A stretch of DNA of 64,000 nt from Sphingobacterium sp. (GTDB lineage: Bacteria > Bacteroidota > Bacteroidia > Sphingobacteriales > Sphingobacteriaceae), in NCBI GenBank assembly GCA_031286695.1, contig JAITTY010000010.1, positions 248,001 to 312,000 of the forward strand. Direction: 5' to 3'. Positions 1-7,341 of this stretch are shown here, piece by piece (position 1 is the first letter of the stretch; every line of letters starts with the position of its first letter). A program made the translations under genes and the position numbers. A model generated the notes under the pieces. The model was not told the DNA's origin and did no database searches. It worked only from the letters and a program-made list of their open reading frames with translations.

Positions 1-144
1 TCAGAGGCAGATCTTAAATCTGGTAAAATTTCTGTTAAATCTCCTATTGCTCAAGGTTTGTTGGGTAAATCGAAAGGCGATACAGCTGTTATCGAAGTTC
101 CAGCAGGTAAAATAGAATTCGAGATCGTCGAGATTTCAAGATAG
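1..144 (+). CDS. greA: Transcription elongation factor GreA, C-terminal end (partial)
   Basis: Only the last 47 codons lie in the window; the 5' part is upstream of base 1. The visible residues match the C-terminal FKBP-like domain of GreA, including the stretch SPIAQGLLGKSKGD followed by a beta strand ending in EIVEISR. GreA rescues backtracked RNA polymerase by stimulating cleavage of the nascent transcript. The gene is followed by a strong terminator and then by a HIT-family gene, a neighbourhood I associate with Bacteroidota. The family assignment rests on this conserved tail; the coiled-coil N-terminal domain cannot be seen. Confidence 0.9.
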   Translation, partial: SEADLKSGKISVKSPIAQGLLGKSKGDTAVIEVPAGKIEFEIVEISR

Positions 145-153
145 TATATATGT

Positions 154-179
154 CGGTTATGTGCGGTATGCCATAACCG
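154..179 (+). terminator. Hairpin just after greA
   Basis: An 8-bp inverted repeat (CGGTTATG / CATAACCG) with a 10-nt loop begins 10 nt after the greA stop codon. It has no T-run of its own, so it may act with the stronger hairpin that follows at 208-239. Confidence 0.4.
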
Positions 180-207
180 TACATCCGCAAATTAACTTTA
201 TATTAAG

Positions 208-239
208 AAGGTCGTGATATAGTAATCGCGACCTTTTTT
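208..239 (+). terminator. Rho-independent terminator after greA
   Basis: An 11-bp stem (AAGGTCGTGAT / ATCGCGACCTT, with one G-U pair) and a 6-nt loop are followed by four more T residues. It probably ends the greA transcript before the HIT gene. Confidence 0.8.
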
Positions 240-383
240 GTTTATATTTGTTGGACAGCAGAAAAAACAAGGTATGGAAATGTTTTCGGTTAAATTTTTA
301 ACTGTTGACCTACCAAGGGCTTCGTGTCTTAAAGTTTATATGCTGATTATTGTTTAAAAGATTTATTCCAAGATTAGAATAAT

Positions 384-800
384 ATGTCGACAATTTTTTC
401 AAAAATAGTTGCTGGGGAGATTCCAGCATACAAAGTGGCTGAAAGTAATGATTTTCTGGCTTTTTTGGATATCAGCCCATTAGCTAAGGGGCATGTTTTA
501 GTGATACCCAAGAAAGAGACAGACTATATTTTTGATATAGAAGATGATGAATATATGGCGCTTTGGGTCTTTGCAAAGATTGTAGCTCAAGGTATCGAAA
601 AGGTTATTCCATGTCTAAAAGTCGGCGTAGCCGTAGTTGGCTTGGAAGTAGCCCACGCACATATACATCTGGTACCGATTAATAAGATTAGTGATTTAAA
701 CTTTGCTGGACCTAAATTGAGTTTGGGTGAAGACGAACTTCATCAAATTGCGACGAATATTCGCGAGTCTATCGTCAGCATAACTGCGCAAAATCAATAA
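384..800 (+). CDS. HIT-family nucleotide-binding hydrolase
   Basis: A 138-residue protein spanning a single HIT domain, the normal family length. The histidine triad is visible as HAHIHLVP with H91, H93 and H95; the central histidine is the nucleophile that attacks a nucleotide alpha-phosphate. The N-terminal SIFSKIVAGEIPAYKV is typical of the Hint/PKCI-like branch, which hydrolyses AMP-lysine-type phosphoramidates or other adenosine conjugates. There is no signal peptide, so it should be cytoplasmic. It follows greA across a terminator, so it is probably transcribed on its own. The physiological substrate cannot be read from the sequence. Confidence 0.92.
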   Translation: MSTIFSKIVAGEIPAYKVAESNDFLAFLDISPLAKGHVLVIPKKETDYIFDIEDDEYMALWVFAKIVAQGIEKVIPCLKVGVAVVGLEVAHAHIHLVPINKISDLNFAGPKLSLGEDELHQIATNIRESIVSITAQNQ

Positions 801-851
801 TTAGAATAGATTATATTACACTTGATTTACGTTCATATTTTAGAAGAATGC

Positions 852-859
852 TATATTTG
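852..859 (+). promoter_or_regulatory. Possible -7 box upstream of the DedA operon
   Basis: TATATTTG matches the Bacteroidota -7 consensus TAnnTTTG and lies 84 nt before the DedA start. No TTG is present at the usual 19-21 nt upstream, so this is only a weak call. Confidence 0.35.
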
Positions 860-943
860 TACTTTGTTGTTCCAAAATTGTACGAAAATAAGCGTGGAAT
901 CTGTTCTAAAATAAGGACGCAACATTGATTTTTACTTAAGGTT

Positions 944-1594
944 ATGCACGAACTTTTGTTGTCATTTCAACAATTATTGAACCCAGAAGAGTTGTTAAGC
1001 TCTGGAGGGTTTTATCTAGTTATCTTAATTGTATTTGCTGAGACAGGTCTATTTTTTGGATTTTTTCTACCTGGTGATTATTTGTTATTTCTTGCAGGAT
1101 TATTTTGTGCGCTAAATAAGATTGACGTTAATATATACACGCTTTGCTTGGGCTTGTTTGTCGCAGGAGTGCTGGGGAATTTTACGGGCTATTGGTTTGG
1201 TTATCGAGCCGGGCCAATGCTATTTAAGCGAAAAGACAGTTTCATCTTTAAGCGAAAATATGTCGTGATGGCCGAAGAGTTTTATCATAAATATGGTGGA
1301 ACAGCTTTAATTATAGGGAGATTTGTTCCAATAGTTCGTACTTTTGCACCTATCTTTGCCGGAGTTGTAAAATTAGATTTTAAAAAATTTGTTCTATATA
1401 ACATTGCAGGGGCAGCAATTTGGGTATTGGTGCTGACTCTTTCAGGCTATTTTCTGGGTATTGAATTCCCTTGGATTATACATTATGTAGAGTATGTTGT
1501 CGTTGGTATGATTGTTATTGCATTTTTACCGATTGCAATCACGTTGCTTAAAAAGCGTATAAAGGATAAAAGAAACAAACAAAATATACAGTAA
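944..1594 (+). CDS. DedA-family membrane protein
   Basis: A 216-residue polytopic inner-membrane protein of the DedA / SNARE-associated (VTT) family. Visible landmarks are an N-terminal hydrophobic segment ending in ETGLFFGFFLPGDYLLFLAG, the glycine-rich GNFTGYWFGYRAG, and the conserved GRFVPIVRTFAPIFAGV with its two arginines, a family signature. DedA proteins are linked to membrane potential, drug tolerance and, in studied members, lipid carrier (undecaprenyl phosphate or phosphatidylethanolamine) flipping. A lysine-rich tail follows the last membrane segment. It is the first gene of a compact operon with pyrophosphatase (8 bp away), the CNNM-type protein and RsmE. Confidence 0.9.
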   Translation: MHELLLSFQQLLNPEELLSSGGFYLVILIVFAETGLFFGFFLPGDYLLFLAGLFCALNKIDVNIYTLCLGLFVAGVLGNFTGYWFGYRAGPMLFKRKDSFIFKRKYVVMAEEFYHKYGGTALIIGRFVPIVRTFAPIFAGVVKLDFKKFVLYNIAGAAIWVLVLTLSGYFLGIEFPWIIHYVEYVVVGMIVIAFLPIAITLLKKRIKDKRNKQNIQ

Positions 1595-1602
1595 ATTAAA
1601 AA

Positions 1603-2145
1603 ATGAGTAAACAAAACCCTTGGCACATGGTTTCTCCAGGTGAGAATGTGCCAAATGCCGTAAATGCTATCATTGAGATTACAAACGGATCCAAAGGAAA
1701 GTATGAATTAGACAAAGAAACTGGTTTGTTGCTTTTGGACAGAGTAATGAGTTCATCTGTCGTTTATCCTGCCAATTATGGTTTTATTCCACAAACTTAT
1801 TGCGATGATAAAGATCCTTTGGATATTTTAGTGATTTGTTCAGTTGATATTTTACCATTGACATTGGTTGAAGCACAGGTTATTGGTGTGATGAATATGG
1901 TTGATGGTGGAGAACAAGATGATAAAATTATCGCGGTAGCCAAAAACGATCCAGTTTTTAATTACATTAAAGATATTGATCAACTGTCTCCGCATACAAT
2001 GAAAGAGATTGTACAATTCTTTGAGAGTTACAAAGCGCTTGAAAAGAAACATGTCATTGTTGAAGGTGTAAAAGGTCGTGAAGAAGCACAAAGAATCTTG
2101 ATCGAGGCTATCGAGTTGTACAAAAAAGAATTTGTTAACAAATAA
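1603..2145 (+). CDS. ppa: Inorganic pyrophosphatase (family I)
   Basis: A 180-residue soluble class I pyrophosphatase that hydrolyses PPi to two phosphates and so drives biosynthetic reactions. The signature DKDPLD is present, with D69, D71 and D74 as the expected Mg2+ ligands. SSVVYPANYGFIPQTYC upstream carries the conserved Tyr and Pro residues. Length fits bacterial enzymes (about 175-180 residues). It is separated from dedA and from the following CNNM-type gene by 8 bp each, so co-transcription is almost certain. A minus-strand reading frame overlapping the 3' half is a shadow. Confidence 0.96.
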   Translation: MSKQNPWHMVSPGENVPNAVNAIIEITNGSKGKYELDKETGLLLLDRVMSSSVVYPANYGFIPQTYCDDKDPLDILVICSVDILPLTLVEAQVIGVMNMVDGGEQDDKIIAVAKNDPVFNYIKDIDQLSPHTMKEIVQFFESYKALEKKHVIVEGVKGREEAQRILIEAIELYKKEFVNK

Positions 2146-2153
2146 CCCCAAGC

Positions 2154-3467
2154 ATGGCGCTCGATATATTTTGGACATTGTTTTTAGTTTTAGCCAACGG
2201 CTTTTTTGTCGCGGCAGAATTTGCTATTGTCAAAGTCCGAGTCTCCCAAATTGAAGTTCAGGCAAAAACAGGCAGCAAAGTTGCTACAATAGCCAAAAGT
2301 ATAACGGAGCATTTGGATGGTTATTTGGCCGCTACGCAATTGGGTATTACACTTTCTTCACTGGCCTTAGGTTGGGTAGGAGAGGCTGTAATGACCCAAA
2401 TTGTGCAGGGGGTACTAGGTTTTTTCGGAGTTGAATTGACAGGTACAATCGCGACGAATGCAGGACATGTACTCGCTTTTACGATTATTACCGTGTTACA
2501 CATTGTATTTGGAGAGCTCGCTCCTAAATCCATTGCGATTCAAAAACCTGTTGCAACAACAATGAAAATTGCGGTTCCACTGCAATTTTTCTACTTTATC
2601 TTTAGACCATTTATTTGGATTTTAAATGGTTTCGCTAATTTTCTGTTGAAGATTTTGGGATTTGAAGTTACCAAAGGGGAATCTGCCCACTCTTCTGAAG
2701 AGTTGCAATATCTTTTGGATAAAGGTAAAGAGTCTGGTGCTCTGGATATTTCTGAGCACGAGTTGATCAAAAATGTATTTGATTTTAACGAACGTATCGT
2801 TAAGAATATTATGGTACCTCGTACCAAAATTGTGGCTGTGGAGGTCACGGCTGATGCCTCTGAGTTGATAGAAACCATGACTGAAGAAGGGTACTCCCGT
2901 CTGCCAATTTATGAGGATAATATTGATCAAATCGTTGGTATTGTCCATACGAAAGATATTTTACCCCTCTTAGCTAAGGGAAAAGAGGTTGTCATGAGAA
3001 ATATTATGCGCAAACCTTATTTCATTCCTGAAACGAAGAAGATCAATGATCTAATGGCTGAATTCCAGCAAAAGCGTCTACAGCTAGCGATTGTATTGGA
3101 TGAATTTGGTGGGACTGCGGGTATGGTTACTCTTGAGGATATTGTTGAGGAACTTGTTGGTGAGATCCAGGATGAATACGATGAGGAAACTCCAGTTGTC
3201 GAACGTATCTCGGAAACGGAATATATGGTCGATGCAGGCGCTAGTATTCATGATGTGAATGAATTTCTCCCGATAGAATTACCGGAGAGCCAAGATTACG
3301 ATACGATGTCAGGTTTGGTGAGTGAAATCTTTGATAAAATACCTGAGGTGGGTGAGCGGAAGGAGGAGTATGGCTACGTATTCACGATTATCCGGAAAGC
3401 GCAGCAGAATATTGAGTTTGTCAAACTAGAATTGGTCGAATCGGCCGATGACAATACAGCGGAATAA
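2154..3467 (+). CDS. CNNM/CorC-type membrane protein (DUF21, CBS pair, CorC_HlyC)
   Basis: A 437-residue protein with the full hemolysin-C-like architecture. Residues 1-200 form a DUF21 membrane domain with the small-residue motifs NGFFVAAEFAIVKVR and LGWVGEA. Residues about 205-330 form two CBS repeats (NIMVPRTKIVAVE; LDEFGGTAGMVTLEDIVEE), and the rest is a CorC_HlyC domain (DYDTMSGLV). Members are Mg2+/Co2+ transporters or regulators of such transport; the hemolysin label is historical. It sits in the inner membrane with cytoplasmic CBS domains that may sense nucleotides. In this phylum some such proteins are called GldE and help gliding lipoproteins; nothing here decides between these roles. 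Confidence 0.88.
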   Translation: MALDIFWTLFLVLANGFFVAAEFAIVKVRVSQIEVQAKTGSKVATIAKSITEHLDGYLAATQLGITLSSLALGWVGEAVMTQIVQGVLGFFGVELTGTIATNAGHVLAFTIITVLHIVFGELAPKSIAIQKPVATTMKIAVPLQFFYFIFRPFIWILNGFANFLLKILGFEVTKGESAHSSEELQYLLDKGKESGALDISEHELIKNVFDFNERIVKNIMVPRTKIVAVEVTADASELIETMTEEGYSRLPIYEDNIDQIVGIVHTKDILPLLAKGKEVVMRNIMRKPYFIPETKKINDLMAEFQQKRLQLAIVLDEFGGTAGMVTLEDIVEELVGEIQDEYDEETPVVERISETEYMVDAGASIHDVNEFLPIELPESQDYDTMSGLVSEIFDKIPEVGERKEEYGYVFTIIRKAQQNIEFVKLELVESADDNTAE

Positions 3468-3484
3468 GGTAATAACGAAAGTAA

Positions 3485-4198
3485 ATGCAGTTATTTTTTA
3501 CACCGGAATTAAATCCTTCCTTAGAAAATTTTATCCTTAGTGAGGAAGAGAGTAAACATGCTATTCGTGTGCTTCGTATGAATAATGGAGATCGTCTACA
3601 TCTTATAGATGGTCGTGGTGGCTTGTACGAAGCTCAAATTATTGATCCTCATCCCAAACGTACCGTTCTTACTATTTTAAATGTCAAGGAGAATTTTCAA
3701 CAGCCCAAGTACCACCTACATATTGCCGTTGGTCCGACAAAAAATATCGATCGTATCGAATGGTTTTTGGAAAAGGCGACTGAAGTTGGAATTCAAGAGA
3801 TAACACCAATTATTTGTGAGCATTCAGAACGAAAAGAAGTCAAATTAGATCGTCTGAATAAAGTGATTGTGGCGGCCATGAAACAATCACTGAAAGCTTA
3901 TCTACCCAAACTCAATCCGGCTGTCTCTTTTAAGCAGTTTTTGAAGAATATTCCAGACGAAGGTGTACAGAAGGCCATCGCACATTGTGTAGATGCTGAA
4001 AAGAAGTATTTAAAGCAGATTTTGGAACCTGCTCAACATTATATTATCCTTATTGGTCCGGAAGGCGATTTCTCTGAGGAGGAAATTGATTTGGCACTGC
4101 AGATGGGATTTCATCCGATTTCGTTGGGAGAAGCGCGCTTAAGGACTGAAACAGCTGCGTTAGCAGCCTGCATGGAAGTTTCGCTATTGAATAGATAG
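3485..4198 (+). CDS. rsmE: 16S rRNA (uracil1498-N3)-methyltransferase RsmE
   Basis: A 237-residue SPOUT-class methyltransferase. It has the N-terminal PUA-like region (HAIRVLRMNNGDRLHLIDG) and the C-terminal trefoil knot with LIGPEGDFSEEEID and LGEARLRTETAALAA, the SAM-binding and dimer motifs typical of RsmE. It methylates U1498 in the decoding region of 16S rRNA, using S-adenosylmethionine. Length is normal (about 235-245). It is the last gene of the dedA-ppa operon, 17 bp after the CNNM-type gene. Confidence 0.94.
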   Translation: MQLFFTPELNPSLENFILSEEESKHAIRVLRMNNGDRLHLIDGRGGLYEAQIIDPHPKRTVLTILNVKENFQQPKYHLHIAVGPTKNIDRIEWFLEKATEVGIQEITPIICEHSERKEVKLDRLNKVIVAAMKQSLKAYLPKLNPAVSFKQFLKNIPDEGVQKAIAHCVDAEKKYLKQILEPAQHYIILIGPEGDFSEEEIDLALQMGFHPISLGEARLRTETAALAACMEVSLLNR

Positions 4199-4288
4199 GA
4201 GAAAAGAAAAAACGTTTCCAGTGTGCTCTATTCCAGCTGTGAGAGATACGTAAAGTCCATTTAATAGTTTAAATAATAGAACGCTAGT

Positions 4289-4765
4289 TTATTTTATTGG
4301 TTCTGCGTCTACAATCTGAATTTCAGCATTTCCTTTAAGGGGATCTTTGGTAAAGATCATTTTCCCTTTTAATTTAATCGGATCTTCAGAAAATTTTATC
4401 GCACTACCTTTTAACGTTACTTCAACCATCGGTGGTATTCCGTTGGATCCACAGAATTGGCATTGCATCACGGGTAATACAGACATCATAAAGTTTTTAT
4501 GATTACGACCACTGTGAAGAGGAACCATATAACCAGGTAATTCAACAATTTTATTTTCAAGCGCTTTAAGTTCTTTTGGGTAGAAAGGAGTATATACTTT
4601 CTTTGCCCCATTATAAGTTACTTTATAAGCCATCTTATCAATAGCTTCCCATGTTTTGTTCATCATAGGCGTATGGTCCGGAACATCTGGATTACTGCCT
4701 ATTTGAGCATGTGATTGTATTGTGCAAAATACGATGAATAAGAATACTGAGATTATTTTTTTCAT
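4289..4765 (-). CDS. Exported DUF3299-like protein of the ABC operon
   Basis: A 158-residue protein with a Sec signal peptide (MKKIISVFLFIVFC, cleavage after the Ala of SHA), probably periplasmic. The mature part resembles DUF3299: ALENKIVELPGYMVPL, a methionine- and cysteine-containing centre (MQCQFCGSNGIPPMVEV) and a final small beta region. The CxxC in this motif could bind metal. It is the third gene of an operon behind an ABC ATPase and a histidine-rich permease. DUF3299-type genes beside an FtsX-type permease and ATPase recall the Vibrio cholerae zinc-regulated zrg cluster; that link is from memory and needs checking. The biochemical function is unknown. Confidence 0.7.
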   Translation of the reverse strand: MKKIISVFLFIVFCTIQSHAQIGSNPDVPDHTPMMNKTWEAIDKMAYKVTYNGAKKVYTPFYPKELKALENKIVELPGYMVPLHSGRNHKNFMMSVLPVMQCQFCGSNGIPPMVEVTLKGSAIKFSEDPIKLKGKMIFTKDPLKGNAEIQIVDAEPIK

Positions 4766-4835
4766 TGTTAATTTTATTGTTAAGAATTGAGAAGTTATTT
4801 GATGATTCTTTGTTCCTAAACCTTGATTCTAAAAT

Positions 4836-6203
4836 TTATTTATCTGATAGCGTTCCAGAAATACTTGTCCTGTAGGCTTTGATTGCTGGAATAAGTGCAG
4901 CGAAGATACCGATTATACAGGCAACAAGCAAAAATACCAATTCTTTGGGGTGGAGTTTAAAGGCCTCGATGAAATCTGCACTCTGACTTGTTTGATTACT
5001 GATATAGTAGAGTGCCAGATGTGCCATGATTAGTCCGATTAATCCGCCAACGATAGTAATTGTTAGGCCCTCAAGGAGCACAATAGTCAGGAGTTTTCCT
5101 TTAGAAGCTCCGAGCGTACGCATGATAGCAAGGTCATATTTACGCTGCTTTAATGCGTTGTATAGATTAATAAAGACGCTTAAGCCAGCAATGAGCATAA
5201 TCACGTAGGCGAGTATAGATAAAGAATCTATCCCTACACCTAATAGCGAAAATAGACGGGTACTTTCCATAGCGGGAGATGCGGCCTGCATGTCAGTTTG
5301 TTGGTCAATCAATTTTGGTAAAATTCCAATAGCTGCGGGTGATTGATACTTTACTAAAATGGCTGTTATTTCTAATCCGCTTTGCTTCACCATGTCTGCA
5401 CCAATAGATTTCACAAATACACCTTCCTCGTCGTGATCCGTATGATCTGCATGTCCCTGTGGCCCTTTTTCGTCAACTATATCTTCACCATGATGATGGA
5501 GGTGGGCGTTGACAGTCTCTTCTCTGTCTTCTTCACGTTCACGCAGTTCTTTCTGTAGTGGGGTTTCTTCGTGGTCATGTGTATGTGCGATCCCATGGAC
5601 ATCCCAGACACTTTCTAAGTTCGTTAAGATCAGGTTATCCGTAACATTGTTATTATGCTTTAAAATGCCAACAATAGTAAAAGGATGTTCATCATGATGA
5701 TGTCCATCTTTGCTCAAACCATGTGAACTTTGGATTTGATCGCCAATTTTTAGTCGCTGTTTTTTTGCAACTTGATCACCAATGACTACTTCAAAATTAT
5801 TTTGCCAGATACGGCCTTCATGAACAGATGTCTCATAGATAGACAGGAAAGAAGAATCCGTTCCGACGATACGGTGTCCCTTGAAATTGTCACCTAAAGA
5901 TAAAGGTACCGCTAGTCTGACAAGTGGATTTTGACGTAATGGGTCCAGTTCATCCAACGGAATGTTACCTGTTGGATTGTCGATGTGATAAACACTAGAT
6001 AGGATCAACTGAAGAGGACTTCCTTTCGCACCGACGACTAAGTCAATATTTTTACTGTTATTGTCAAGCTGCTTTTCAAAAGTTTCTCCGGTGATTGAAA
6101 GCACGGCAAGGATGGAAATTCCAAATGCCGTAAGTAGGATGCTTAGAAAGACCGAGCCAAACTGTCTACTTAAATTTTTCCAAACCAATTGTATCGTATT
6201 CAT
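4836..6203 (-). CDS. FtsX/MacB-type ABC transporter permease with histidine-rich periplasmic insert
   Basis: A 455-residue permease with the MacB/LolC layout: one N-terminal membrane helix (about residues 18-37), a large periplasmic domain, and three C-terminal helices (about 325-348, 370-398, 420-443) in an FtsX domain. The periplasmic domain carries several histidine and acidic clusters: GHHHDEH near 168, HTHDHEE near 208, HLHHHGED near 235, and GHADHTDHDEE near 250. Such clusters are typical of Zn2+ or other transition-metal binding. Proteins of this fold usually act as mechanotransmitters or lipoprotein movers rather than classical pores, so the role may be metal-dependent envelope remodelling. 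The ATPase gene lies just upstream and a DUF3299-like gene downstream. Confidence 0.85.
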   Translation of the reverse strand: MNTIQLVWKNLSRQFGSVFLSILLTAFGISILAVLSITGETFEKQLDNNSKNIDLVVGAKGSPLQLILSSVYHIDNPTGNIPLDELDPLRQNPLVRLAVPLSLGDNFKGHRIVGTDSSFLSIYETSVHEGRIWQNNFEVVIGDQVAKKQRLKIGDQIQSSHGLSKDGHHHDEHPFTIVGILKHNNNVTDNLILTNLESVWDVHGIAHTHDHEETPLQKELREREEDREETVNAHLHHHGEDIVDEKGPQGHADHTDHDEEGVFVKSIGADMVKQSGLEITAILVKYQSPAAIGILPKLIDQQTDMQAASPAMESTRLFSLLGVGIDSLSILAYVIMLIAGLSVFINLYNALKQRKYDLAIMRTLGASKGKLLTIVLLEGLTITIVGGLIGLIMAHLALYYISNQTSQSADFIEAFKLHPKELVFLLVACIIGIFAALIPAIKAYRTSISGTLSDK

Positions 6204-6248
6204 AGCAGATTTTAAAACTAAAGGGTGACGGGTAAATAAAGTAAAAAA

Positions 6249-6890
6249 TTATTTTAAAAGGTACATTTTGGAGAACTGATCTTTTATTCTCTTATCGTGT
6301 GTTGTGATCAGTAAAGTTGATCCAGCGGTATCAGCTATCGATAAAAGGAGTTCTAATACCCTGTGGGTATTATTGTCGTCCAATGCAGCCGTTGGCTCAT
6401 CCGCAATCAATAAGGCCGGTTTATTGATGATACTTCGCGCGATTGCTGCCCGCTGCAATTGACCTCGGCTCAATTCGTTTGGATAAGCGTTACTTTTTTT
6501 CTCCAATTGCAGCTGTTTAAGGATGATATTGATAGCGCTTATATCTATCTTTTTTCTGGCTAAGGACTGCGCCAATTTAATATTTTCCAATAACGTTAAA
6601 TTTCTCAGGAGATGGGCCTCTTGAAATATGAAACCAATATACTGAGACCTGAACTGATCCAGTTTACCGTTGGATAACACGGCTAGATTTTGGTTATTTA
6701 TGTTGACCTGACCTGTTTCTGGCCTTGACAAGCCGCCTAGGATATTAAGTAGTGTTGTTTTTCCAGAACCTGAATCACCTAATAATAGCGTATGTTGACC
6801 TTTCTCGATGTAAATATCTGGAAATTCAATCGGCGCTGAATTTGGATACTGAAATGATAACTGTGTAGTCGATACGATTGGAGTGTTCAT
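6249..6890 (-). CDS. ABC transporter ATP-binding protein (LolD/MacB class)
   Basis: A 213-residue nucleotide-binding subunit with all core motifs: Walker A GDSGSGKTT, Q-loop FIFQEAHLL, signature LSRGQLQ (LSxGQ variant with Arg), Walker B LLIADEPTAALD and the switch His in TTHDKR. Size and sequence fit the LolD/MacB/FtsE class that partners FtsX-type permeases, and such a permease lies 45 bp downstream. It is the first gene of a three-gene operon. The promoter and palindromic operator lie 25-77 nt upstream, in a region shared in part with another ABC operon at 58.6 kb. Confidence 0.92.
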   Translation of the reverse strand: MNTPIVSTTQLSFQYPNSAPIEFPDIYIEKGQHTLLLGDSGSGKTTLLNILGGLSRPETGQVNINNQNLAVLSNGKLDQFRSQYIGFIFQEAHLLRNLTLLENIKLAQSLARKKIDISAINIILKQLQLEKKSNAYPNELSRGQLQRAAIARSIINKPALLIADEPTAALDDNNTHRVLELLLSIADTAGSTLLITTHDKRIKDQFSKMYLLK

Positions 6891-6915
6891 GGGAATCAGA
6901 TATTGAAAATATATT

Positions 6916-6946
6916 CAAACTTAGATAAATTGCTTTTTATATGCAA
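6916..6946 (-). promoter_or_regulatory. Promoter of the ABC/DUF3299 operon
   Basis: On the minus strand the sequence reads TTG-N20-TAAGTTTG, an exact fit to the Bacteroidota primary sigma consensus TTG-N19-21-TAnnTTTG. The -7 box ends 25 nt before the ATPase start codon. The -33 TTG lies inside the first half-site of the adjoining palindromic operator. Confidence 0.8.
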
Positions 6947-6967
6947 TATAATTGCAATTAAATTGCA
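6942..6967. promoter_or_regulatory. Double palindromic operator, Zur/Fur-like candidate
   Basis: Two overlapping 6-3-6 palindromes share a central ATTGCAAT: TGCAAT-ATA-ATTGCA and TGCAAT-TAA-ATTGCA. Flanking bases extend the outer symmetry to TTATATGCAAT / ATTGCATATAA. The array covers the -33 box of the ABC operon, so a bound protein would block transcription. The geometry suits a dimeric repressor binding twice, as Fur-family proteins often do. Which regulator binds is not shown by the sequence. Confidence 0.6.
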
Positions 6968-7311
6968 TATAAAAAATAATTTACGCTGCTTAGGTTGGTA
7001 TTGGCGATGGAAACATGGTTGATCTCTTGCCTATTCTGTTGTTATATTGGTCTTTATACTACTACTATAAGGTATGGATTAAGATATAAAGTATAAAAAT
7101 AACCTAATTGTGTTAATAAATTAAGTGCTTAATAATTTTCTTACACTTCATTAATATGCTGGCAGCTTATGGGAGGCAAATATTCGTATAATTAGCATTA
7201 AAAGCACCTTTTTGCTGAAAATCAAAAAAAACAGGAGGTAAGTAACATTAAATTAACAACTGATTGATGTAATGGTAATTTGTTGTTAATGTTAACCTAA
7301 TATTCTGCTAA

Positions 7312-7319
7312 TAGCTTTG
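7312..7319 (+). promoter_or_regulatory. -7 box of the first TonB receptor operon
   Basis: TAGCTTTG matches TAnnTTTG and lies 22 nt before the receptor start codon. No clear TTG occurs 19-21 nt upstream, so this promoter may need an activator or an alternative sigma factor. Confidence 0.45.
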
Positions 7320-7341
7320 CAGAAACAAAAAAACAAATAAA

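Larger units (their letters stand above)
6891..7341. other. Divergent intergenic region between the ABC operon and a TonB receptor
   Basis: This 451-bp AT-rich stretch holds the ABC promoter and operator (6916-6967) at one end and a TAnnTTTG box for the receptor at the other. A 9-bp inverted repeat (ATTAACAAC at 7252-7260, GTTGTTAAT at 7282-7290) precedes that box by about 20 nt and may be a binding site. I see no gene in between. Confidence 0.6.

Noticed and set aside
1852..2178. Minus-strand frame overlapping ppa
   Set aside because: It lies opposite the conserved 3' half of pyrophosphatase and has no supporting motif or spacing.
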